Below, piece by piece: positions 35,831 through 42,996 of a DNA stretch of 52,095 nucleotides (position 1 is its first letter; each line of letters begins with the position of its first letter). Location: NCBI GenBank assembly GCA_021850095.1, contig JAJZRX010000015.1, positions 1-52,095 on the forward strand, given 5' to 3'. The notes beneath the pieces were generated by a model. That model saw only the letters and a list, made by a program, of their open reading frames with translations. It was not told the DNA's origin and did not search any database. This DNA comes from Deltaproteobacteria bacterium (GTDB lineage: Bacteria > Desulfobacterota > Desulfuromonadia > Geobacterales > Pseudopelobacteraceae). The position numbers and the translations under genes were made by a program.

Positions 35831-36454
35831 ATGGCTGTACAGCATAAAAAACGAATCAACATCAGCCTGCTGATACCGTTTCTGGTGCTCGCTCTGGTTT
35901 TCGGCGTCATGCTCTGGCAAAAATATCACGACAGCCGCCAGGTGCCGACCGTGCCGCAGATACAGCCTGCGGTCGGCAAGCGGACGGTGGTGTTGTTCTT
36001 TGTGGCCGATGGAACCCGCCTGGCGCGTGAGGCCCGGGAGCTGGACCCCTGCCAGGATGATAACGCCTGTCTGGCCGACGTGCTGGAAGAGCTTCTGAAC
36101 GGGCCGGTCGGTGAATTTGAAGAGTCCCTGCCCGACGGCACGGTCGTCAATTCGGTGGTCATCGATAAGGATCTGGCAATTGTCGATATGAACAGCGCCT
36201 TTGTTCAGGCGCTGCCGTCAGGCAGTTCGGCCGAAATGCTGGCGGTTTATTCGATCGTCAATACCGTGGCTGCCAATTTTCCGCAGATTTCCGCAGTCAA
36301 GCTGACGGTGGAGGGGGGCGAGGCTGAACAGTTGCGGCACCTTGATCTGTCGGGGCCGCTGACCCCCGATTACACCCTGGAACAGGAGTTCCCTCCGGAT
36401 GTGAAAACGGAACCGGCCACTGCTCCAGCAAAAACCCAAAAGGAAAAGCCATGA
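35831..36454 (+). CDS. GerMN-domain membrane-anchored protein
   Basis: 207 residues. One N-terminal membrane helix (about 11-29) anchors an extracytoplasmic GerMN domain (about 50-165), recognisable by VVLFFVADG near its start, LADVLEELLNGP and the closing AVYSIVNTVAANFPQISAVKLTVEG. The tail is Pro/Lys/Glu-rich. The domain is named from spore germination but is widespread in non-sporulating bacteria; its role here is unknown, perhaps at the cell wall given the coupling to murI. Its stop overlaps the metH start (ATGA). Confidence 0.88.
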   Translation: MAVQHKKRINISLLIPFLVLALVFGVMLWQKYHDSRQVPTVPQIQPAVGKRTVVLFFVADGTRLAREARELDPCQDDNACLADVLEELLNGPVGEFEESLPDGTVVNSVVIDKDLAIVDMNSAFVQALPSGSSAEMLAVYSIVNTVAANFPQISAVKLTVEGGEAEQLRHLDLSGPLTPDYTLEQEFPPDVKTEPATAPAKTQKEKP

Positions 36455-38871
36455 AACCATTTCGCGCTGCCCTGCAGGAACGAGTACTCATTCTGGACGG
36501 AGCCATGGGCACCATGCTCCAGGAACGGGGCCTGAAGCCGGGCCAGTCTCCCGAAGAGCTGAATCTGACCATGCCGGACGTTGTCGCCTCGGTGCACCGG
36601 GACTATATAAATGCCGGCGCCGATATCATCATCACTAACACCTTCGGCGGGACCCGTTTCAAGCTGTCACATTACGGGCTGGAAGAGCGCCTGAACGAGA
36701 TCAACGCCCGCGCGGTTGAGATCGCCCGCCGCGAAGCCGGAAACAAGGCCTATGTCGGCGCCTCGATCGGGCCGACCGGTCAGTTCGTTGAGCTGCTGGG
36801 CGAGGTCTCCTTTGACGAGATGAAGGACGCTTTCCGCCAGCAGGCCAGCGCATTGGTAGCCGCCGGCGCCGACCTGATCAGTCTGGAGACGTTTCTGGAC
36901 ATCAAGGAGTGCCGGGCGGCCGTGATCGCTATCCGGGAAGTTTCGAGCACTATTCCGATCATCGCCATGCTGACCTTTGACGACAACGGTCGTTCCGTGC
37001 TGGGAACGCCGCCCGAGTCGGCCGCTATCACGCTGACGGCGGCCGGGGCCGACATCGTCGGCTCGAACTGCGGTCTGGGGGTGGACGGCATTTACGAGAT
37101 CCTCTGCCGTATGCGCACGGTCACCGGCTTGCCGATGATATCCCAGGCCAACGCCGGCCTGCCGCAGCTTGTGGGCGACCGGACGATTTTTCCGGGCACC
37201 CCGGAAGAGATGACCGCTTACCATCAGCGCATGGCCGATCTGGGGGTCCGTGTGATCGGCGGCTGCTGCGGCACCACACCGGCCCATATCCGCGCCATGA
37301 AGCAGGCGCTGAACTCGGTTCAGCAGCCTTGGTCCCCTCCTGTTTCAACCAGCGGGGCAACGCTGCTCTCCAGCCGTTCCGGCTGGACCTCCGTCGGGGC
37401 CGGCAGCAAGACCGCCATTATCGGCGAACGGATCAACCCCACCGGCAAGAAACTCTATTCGCAGGAACTGCTGGAAGGAAAAGTGGCCTATATCCGCCGT
37501 GAGGCGATCGAACAGGTGCAGGCCGGCGCAACACTGCTGGACGTCAATGTCGGGGCGCCCGGGATTGATGAGGTTGCGGCCATGGAGCGGGCCGTTTTCT
37601 GTGCCGCCGGAGCCGCCGGCGTGCCGCTGGTGCTGGATTCGTCCAGTCCCGCCGCCCTGGAGGCCGGGCTCAAGGCGGCCGACGGCAAGGTTCTGATCAA
37701 CTCGGTCTCGGGAGAAACCAAAAGTCTGAAGCGGATTCTGCCGCTGGCCAAAAAATACGGTGCGGCCGTGATCGGGCTGGCTCTGGATCAGAAAGGTATC
37801 CCCGATACCGCCGAAGGGCGATTGGCGATTGCCCGCCGGATCCGTAATGCCGCCCGCAGGCAGGGTATTCCCGATGCCGACATCATCATCGACTGTCTGA
37901 CCTTGACAGTCAGCGCCGAGCAGAAGCGGGCCGCCGAAACCCTGAAGGCCATCCGCCTGGTAAAAAAGAAACTGGGGCTTTCCACGGTGCTGGGGGTCAG
38001 CAATATCTCCTTTGGACTGCCGCAGCGTCCGCTGATCTCGTCGGCCTTTTTTGCCATGGCGATGGAGGCCGGGCTGGATGCGGCCATCATCAACCCCAAG
38101 GACAAGCCGATGATGGACGCCTGGCGTTCGGCCATGGTGCTGCTCAACCGTGACCTTCAGGCCAGCGAATATATACAGGCTTATCGCGGCGAGCAGTCAT
38201 CCGCCGGCGCACCGGCGCCGGTGTCGGATGTTCCACTGACGATCCGTGACCGTCTGACCCGGGCGGTCATCGGCGGCGACCGTGACGGGATTGTGGCTCT
38301 GGTGGAAGAAGCGCTTCGGGACGGTCTGGCACCGCTACAGATCAGTAACGAGGGTTTTCTGCCCGGTCTGGAGGAGGTCGGGCGCCGCTTCGACAAGAAC
38401 ATCTTCTTCCTGCCCCAGGTCATGCAGTCGGCCGATACCATGCAGGCCGGTTTTGCCCGCCTCAAGCAGGAGATGAAGGGGCAGAAGTTCGCGACACTCG
38501 GCCGTATTCTGATGGCGACCGTTGAGGGCGACATCCACGACATCGGCAAGAATATCGTCTGTACCCTGCTTGAAAATCATGGTTTTGAAGTTATCGATAT
38601 CGGCAAGAATGTGTCGGCCGCCACAATACTGGCGAAAGCGAAAGAGCATGCGGTTGATGCGGTCGGTCTTTCGGCGCTGATGACGACCACCATGTCCGAG
38701 ATGGAGAATGTCATCAAAAAGCTCAAGGCGGCCGGGATCAAGACCTTTACGATGGTCGGGGGGGCGGTGGTGACCCAGGAATATGCCGACCGGATCGGCG
38801 CCGACCTGTACGCCCGGGATGCCATGGAGGCGGTCGCCAAGGTCAAGACACTGCTGGGCGTTGGACCGTAA
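36451..38871 (+). CDS. metH: B12-dependent methionine synthase without reactivation domain
   Basis: 806 residues. The homocysteine-binding domain (about 1-290) has the zinc cysteines (IVGSNCGLGVDG and VIGGCCGTTPAHI). The methyltetrahydrofolate-binding pterin domain (about 315-560) begins IGERINPTGKKL. The cobalamin cap and Rossmann domain (about 590-806) carry EGDIHDIGKNIV, the DxHxxG cobalt-ligand motif. The C-terminal AdoMet/flavodoxin reactivation domain of E. coli MetH is absent; such short versions are common in deltaproteobacteria and need a separate reactivation system. It overlaps the GerMN gene by four bases. A run of eight T (38890-38897) follows but no clear hairpin. Confidence 0.95.
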   Translation: MKPFRAALQERVLILDGAMGTMLQERGLKPGQSPEELNLTMPDVVASVHRDYINAGADIIITNTFGGTRFKLSHYGLEERLNEINARAVEIARREAGNKAYVGASIGPTGQFVELLGEVSFDEMKDAFRQQASALVAAGADLISLETFLDIKECRAAVIAIREVSSTIPIIAMLTFDDNGRSVLGTPPESAAITLTAAGADIVGSNCGLGVDGIYEILCRMRTVTGLPMISQANAGLPQLVGDRTIFPGTPEEMTAYHQRMADLGVRVIGGCCGTTPAHIRAMKQALNSVQQPWSPPVSTSGATLLSSRSGWTSVGAGSKTAIIGERINPTGKKLYSQELLEGKVAYIRREAIEQVQAGATLLDVNVGAPGIDEVAAMERAVFCAAGAAGVPLVLDSSSPAALEAGLKAADGKVLINSVSGETKSLKRILPLAKKYGAAVIGLALDQKGIPDTAEGRLAIARRIRNAARRQGIPDADIIIDCLTLTVSAEQKRAAETLKAIRLVKKKLGLSTVLGVSNISFGLPQRPLISSAFFAMAMEAGLDAAIINPKDKPMMDAWRSAMVLLNRDLQASEYIQAYRGEQSSAGAPAPVSDVPLTIRDRLTRAVIGGDRDGIVALVEEALRDGLAPLQISNEGFLPGLEEVGRRFDKNIFFLPQVMQSADTMQAGFARLKQEMKGQKFATLGRILMATVEGDIHDIGKNIVCTLLENHGFEVIDIGKNVSAATILAKAKEHAVDAVGLSALMTTTMSEMENVIKKLKAAGIKTFTMVGGAVVTQEYADRIGADLYARDAMEAVAKVKTLLGVGP

Positions 38872-38966
38872 GCCCGTCGCTGCGCCTGCTTTTTTTTAAG
38901 TAGTTGCCATTACAAGGTTATGTGTGGTACCGTCAAATGGCGTAATTTTGCTGTTCCGGTGGCTCT

Positions 38967-39482
38967 ATGGTACTTGGGTTCAATCATAATCTGATGTACA
39001 AGGGGGAGATGTTCCACGTCCAGACCGAGGACAGTGGTGTCTCCAATCCGCACATCATTACGCTTTTGTATCGTGGCGGCGTTATCATCTGCTCCAAAAA
39101 AACCAGCTATTCCGATATTCTCAAGATGGATAACCTGGAGATTGTCGTTGAAGAGCTGATGAAAGAGCAGCACAAGGATATGATGCGCCGTCTTAAGGCG
39201 GGTGAATTTGATGAAAAAGCCTTTGCCATAAAAGCGCAGCTGATTGAAAACTATGAAATCCCCTCTCCGGAGCCCGAAGCGGATCCGGTCGCCGAATTGT
39301 TCGGTGTTACAGCCGCTTCCGCAACCTCGACCAAGAGCGATCTGTCGCGGCTGTTCGAGTTGCCCGGTCAGCCATCCGACCCCCCGGTCCGTTCCCTAGA
39401 AAAACCCGCGTCCGCCCAATCCTCAAAATCCGTCAACCTTGACGATGCGATCCTGTCGTTCTTCGGAACCCATGACAAGTAG
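38967..39482 (+). CDS. Conserved hypothetical protein
   Basis: 171 residues, cytoplasmic by composition. The N-terminal 90 residues look like a compact alpha/beta domain (FNHNLMYKGEMFHVQTEDSG, then IITLLYRGGVIICSKKTSY). The C-terminal half is variable and rich in Ser, Pro and Glu. I recall similar hypothetical proteins in Geobacter genomes but know no function. A second start (MYKGEMF, codon 10) is possible. It overlaps the pilin-like gene by 11 bases, so they belong to one transcript with the following two-component genes. Confidence 0.75.
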   Translation: MVLGFNHNLMYKGEMFHVQTEDSGVSNPHIITLLYRGGVIICSKKTSYSDILKMDNLEIVVEELMKEQHKDMMRRLKAGEFDEKAFAIKAQLIENYEIPSPEPEADPVAELFGVTAASATSTKSDLSRLFELPGQPSDPPVRSLEKPASAQSSKSVNLDDAILSFFGTHDK

Positions 39483-39984
39483 TCTCAACTGCAAGGGATT
39501 TACCTATCTGACCGCCCTGCTGCTGGTGATGGTTATGGGGATCATGCTGGGGGCGGTGGGGCAGTCCTGGAAAACGGTCATGCAGCGCGAACGCGAAGAG
39601 GAGCTGCTGTTTCGCGGGATGCAGTACAGAAACGCCATCACGCGCTGGTACAAACCGCGCCCCGGCCAGCACCAGGCCACCCCCCTGCGGGATCTGAAGG
39701 ATCTGCTGGAGGATCCGCGCTCCCTGACGACGGTCCGCTACCTGCGTCGTCTGTACAGTGACCCCCTGACCGGTAAAGAGTGGGCTGTGATTGCCGACCC
39801 CAGCAAAGGGATCAGCGGCGTGTTCAGCACCAGCACGGAAAAACCTCTCAAGGTTGGCGGATTTCCCGATGAGCTGTCCGATTTTGCCGGCAAGGAAAGC
39901 TATGCCGACTGGAAATTCATCTATAATACGGCGACCAAGCAGACCGGAGCCGTCAAGTCGCCTATTCCCGGCGGGATGCGCTAG
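39472..39984 (+). CDS. Type IV pilin-like / type II secretion pseudopilin-like protein
   Basis: 170 residues from the ATG at 39472. The N-terminus has the prepilin form: a short leader ending KG, then FTYLTALLLVMVMGIMLGAV as the hydrophobic helix. The usual Glu at mature position 5 is replaced by Thr, which suggests it is not a major, efficiently assembled subunit. The rest (QREREEELLFRGMQYRNAI, RYLRRLYSDPLTGKEW) resembles uncharacterised Geobacter type II secretion-like proteins. It precedes the heme-sensor kinase gene by 15 bases. Confidence 0.78.
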   Translation: MTSSLNCKGFTYLTALLLVMVMGIMLGAVGQSWKTVMQREREEELLFRGMQYRNAITRWYKPRPGQHQATPLRDLKDLLEDPRSLTTVRYLRRLYSDPLTGKEWAVIADPSKGISGVFSTSTEKPLKVGGFPDELSDFAGKESYADWKFIYNTATKQTGAVKSPIPGGMR

Positions 39985-39999
39985 GTGTCAGGAAATAAA

Positions 40000-41499
40000 A
40001 TGTATATATTCCGGAGCCTGACAACCCGCATCATCGTTACCTCAATCACCCTGCTGGTAGCGGGCATTTTCACCTATGCCTCGTTTAACGTGCGGCATCA
40101 GCAGGAGATGCTGATCAATACCGCCCGTGAGAGTACCGAGCTGCTGCTGCACACGGTGGAAAGCAGTATTTACAACACCATGCATCTTGGCAACGTTCAG
40201 GATGTGGGCTCGATCCTGTCGATGGTCGGGCAGCATAATCAGCTGGTGGGGGTGCGGATTTTTCATCCCCACGGTGTCGTTCTGCGCTCCTCCCTGCCCA
40301 ATGAAGTCGGGCGCACGGTCAGTGCGGCCGACTACAATCTTTACCAGAATCCGAAGAACTACGGCATCTTTGATCTCCCCCCTCATGGGGAGGTTTTGGC
40401 AATGGTCAAGCCGATCTATAACGAAGCGGCCTGCCACGCCTGTCACGGCTCAAAAGCACGGGTCATCGGCATACTCAATATAAATTATTCCCTGAACCGC
40501 ACCAAGATGCAGATGCTGGAGGCCTCGCGGATATTCGTCTTCTCATCGATCGCCATCACCCTCTTTCTGGCGCTGACGATTTCATTTCTGCTGCTGAAAT
40601 TCGTCAAAAAACCTTTGGATAACATGATTGAAACCATGTCCAAGGTTGAAAACGGCGATTTTGCCGTTCGGATTGATTACCAGGGCAAGGATGAAATCGG
40701 TCGGCTGATCGTCAGTTTCAACTCGATGGTGGATCGGCTTGATCTTGCCAAGAAGGAGCTTGAAAAACTGCATTTTCAGCAGCTGGAACGGGCCGACCGT
40801 CTGGCGTCCATTGGCGAAATGGCGGCCGGCATCGCCCATGAGATCAAAAACCCGCTGGCCGGCATTTCCGCCGCTGTTACCATTATCAGGGAAGATATGG
40901 ATGCGAACGACCCGCGGGAAGAAATCCTGGGCGAGGTGCTACAGCAGGTCAAACGGCTCGATAAGACCGTCAACGACCTGCTTTTCTTCGGAAAACCGTC
41001 TTTGCCCGAGCTTTCCTGCATCGATATCAACGCGATTATCACGACGACGCTCAAGTTCGTTTCACAACACAGCGGCGCCGCGAACATAAACAGACAGGTC
41101 AATCTGGCAAACGGCCTGCCCCCGGTCTATGCGGATGACAAACAGATGCAGCAGGTTTTTCTGAACCTGCTGCTGAATGCTTGTCAGGCCATGTCAGGGG
41201 GCGGTACCCTGACGGTGAAGACGTCGCTTGCCCAGCGCGATGACAAGACATTTGTCCGGGTTGATGTCGCCGACACCGGCAGCGGCATACCGCCCCAGAT
41301 CCTGGAAAAGATCTTTACCCCCTTTTACACCACCAAGGCCCAGGGGACCGGCCTGGGTCTGCCCATCTGCCTGAAACTGGTAAAGCTGCATGAGGGGGAC
41401 CTGCGGGTTACCAGCGATAACACAACAGGCACGGTATTTACCGTGGAATTGCCGGCCTGCGATATATCCAATAACGAGTCAAGCGAGGTGAGAACATGA
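40000..41499 (+). CDS. Heme-binding sensor histidine kinase (second system)
   Basis: 499 residues from the ATG at 40000 (AGGAAA seven bases upstream; a GTG at 39985 is less likely). Membrane helices at about 10-28 and 175-200 flank a periplasmic domain with a single heme site, CHACH (Cys145-His149). That domain is related to the two other heme sensors in the window: KPIYNEA precedes the heme and VIGILNINYS follows. HAMP (about 200-250), HisKA (HEIKNPLAG) and HATPase_c (LLNACQAM, DTGSGIPPQ, GTGLGLPI) follow. It overlaps the response-regulator gene by four bases, so they form a two-component pair. Confidence 0.93.
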   Translation: MYIFRSLTTRIIVTSITLLVAGIFTYASFNVRHQQEMLINTARESTELLLHTVESSIYNTMHLGNVQDVGSILSMVGQHNQLVGVRIFHPHGVVLRSSLPNEVGRTVSAADYNLYQNPKNYGIFDLPPHGEVLAMVKPIYNEAACHACHGSKARVIGILNINYSLNRTKMQMLEASRIFVFSSIAITLFLALTISFLLLKFVKKPLDNMIETMSKVENGDFAVRIDYQGKDEIGRLIVSFNSMVDRLDLAKKELEKLHFQQLERADRLASIGEMAAGIAHEIKNPLAGISAAVTIIREDMDANDPREEILGEVLQQVKRLDKTVNDLLFFGKPSLPELSCIDINAIITTTLKFVSQHSGAANINRQVNLANGLPPVYADDKQMQQVFLNLLLNACQAMSGGGTLTVKTSLAQRDDKTFVRVDVADTGSGIPPQILEKIFTPFYTTKAQGTGLGLPICLKLVKLHEGDLRVTSDNTTGTVFTVELPACDISNNESSEVRT

Positions 41500-42869
41500 A
41501 ACGTAACAAACTGCTGGTCGTGGATGATGAGCACCTGATTCGCTGGTCACTGGAGCAGAATCTGAAAAAGCAGGGTTATGAGGTCGTGACCGCCGCCAGC
41601 GGCGAAGACGCGCTGCGTCTGGTGCGGGAAGAACAGCCCGATCTGGTGCTGCTGGACATTCAGCTGCCGGGCATCAGCGGCATTGATGTGCTGGAAAAAA
41701 TCAAGGAGATTGACGAAGACGTTGCCGTTGTCATGGTTACGGCCCATAGCGGTCTGGAAACGGCGGTCAACGCCATGCGCCTGGGAGCCTTTGATTACGT
41801 CAGCAAGCCCTTTAATCTGGACGAGTTGTCGATCGTTGTCAGAAAAGCACTGGAAACCTCCGACCTCAAACAGGAGATTGTCCGGTTGCGTTCCGAAACC
41901 AAAAAGAACGTTGCACCGAATATCATCGGTGACAGCCGGCATATGAAATATCTGATGGAGGTGCTGGACAAGGTGGCCAAAAGTGAAGCATCCACCGTGC
42001 TGGTTCAGGGCGAGTCCGGCACCGGCAAGGAGCTGGTTGCAAAGTGGATCCACGCCAGCTCCAACCGGACTGACAAGCCGTTTATCGCCATCAATTGTGC
42101 CGCGGTACCGGCCACGCTGCTGGAAAGCGAGCTGTTCGGACACGAGAAGGGCGCTTTCACGGATGCCAAGGCCACCAAAAAGGGCTTGTTCGAGCTGGCG
42201 GACGGCGGCACGGTCTTTCTGGATGAGATTGGCGACATGGAAATGGGGATGCAGGCCAAGCTGCTGCGCTTTCTGGAAGACCGCTCATTTCGCCGGATCG
42301 GCGGCGGGCGTGTCTTTACGGTGGATGTCAGGATTATTTCGGCCACCAACAAGGATCTGCAGCGGTCGATTGAGGAAAAGACCTTTCGCAACGATCTTTA
42401 CTACCGCCTGCAGGTTATTCCGATCTTCCTGCCGTCACTGCGCGAGCGCAAGGAGGATATTATCCCCCTGGCGATGCATTTCATCAAACAGTACAACAAG
42501 GACTTCAACAAGAAGGTGCAGGGCATCGCCGGCATGGCGGAGCGTTTGATGGTTGATTACAGCTGGCCCGGCAACGTCCGGGAACTGAAAAACGTGGTGG
42601 AGAGGGCCATCATTCTGGGTAACGATGACACCCTGCTGCTCGAACATCTGCCGCTGGAGATCGTGGCCAAGGCTTCCCTCCAGGGGGGCGCCCCGGTATC
42701 GTCATTTCGCTTGCCGCCCGAGGGCATCGATATCGAGGAGGTTGAGAAGGAGCTTATTCGCCAGGCCCTGGAGATGGCCGACTGGAACCAGTCGAAAGCT
42801 GCTAAAAAGCTTAATCTGGGCATTGACGCCTTCCGCTACCGGATGAAAAAATTCGGCTACTTAAAATAA
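41496..42869 (+). CDS. Sigma-54-dependent response regulator (NtrC family, second system)
   Basis: 457 residues. The receiver domain has VVDDEH, phospho-acceptor Asp in LVLLDIQLPG and Lys in YVSKPF. The AAA+ domain has GESGTGKELVAKWIH, Walker B TVFLDEIGDME and the sigma-54 loop GAFTDA (GAFTGA in the classical form). A Fis-type helix-turn-helix ends the protein (QSKAAKKLNLGIDAFRYR). It is translationally coupled to the heme-sensor kinase. A sigma-54 promoter begins 28 bases after its stop, upstream of a secreted protein and multiheme cytochrome genes, which are its likely target. Confidence 0.92.
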   Translation: MKRNKLLVVDDEHLIRWSLEQNLKKQGYEVVTAASGEDALRLVREEQPDLVLLDIQLPGISGIDVLEKIKEIDEDVAVVMVTAHSGLETAVNAMRLGAFDYVSKPFNLDELSIVVRKALETSDLKQEIVRLRSETKKNVAPNIIGDSRHMKYLMEVLDKVAKSEASTVLVQGESGTGKELVAKWIHASSNRTDKPFIAINCAAVPATLLESELFGHEKGAFTDAKATKKGLFELADGGTVFLDEIGDMEMGMQAKLLRFLEDRSFRRIGGGRVFTVDVRIISATNKDLQRSIEEKTFRNDLYYRLQVIPIFLPSLRERKEDIIPLAMHFIKQYNKDFNKKVQGIAGMAERLMVDYSWPGNVRELKNVVERAIILGNDDTLLLEHLPLEIVAKASLQGGAPVSSFRLPPEGIDIEEVEKELIRQALEMADWNQSKAAKKLNLGIDAFRYRMKKFGYLK

Positions 42870-42897
42870 ACATGAATTTATTGGAAAATCGGCCCGT

Positions 42898-42913
42898 TGG
42901 CATTCCTATTGCT
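42898..42913 (+). promoter_or_regulatory. Sigma-54 (-24/-12) promoter of the NHL/cytochrome gene cluster
   Basis: TGGCATTCCTATTGCT: GG and GC are 12 bases apart and TTGCT is a full match to the -12 element. The transcription start would be near 42924, 70 bases before the ATG of the NHL protein gene. Confidence 0.83.
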
Positions 42914-42996
42914 TTTGTAAATGTGTGTAAAATGGTTTGAATCTGGCTGCACACAGCGGAAAAAACAAACAATCTCCATAATTACGGAGGCATAGG

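Noticed and set aside
38938..38952. Possible sigma-54 promoter TGGCG...TTGCT before the hypothetical gene at 38967
   Set aside because: The GG and GC dinucleotides are 11, not 12, bases apart and TGGCG departs from TGGCA; it is also too close to the start codon.
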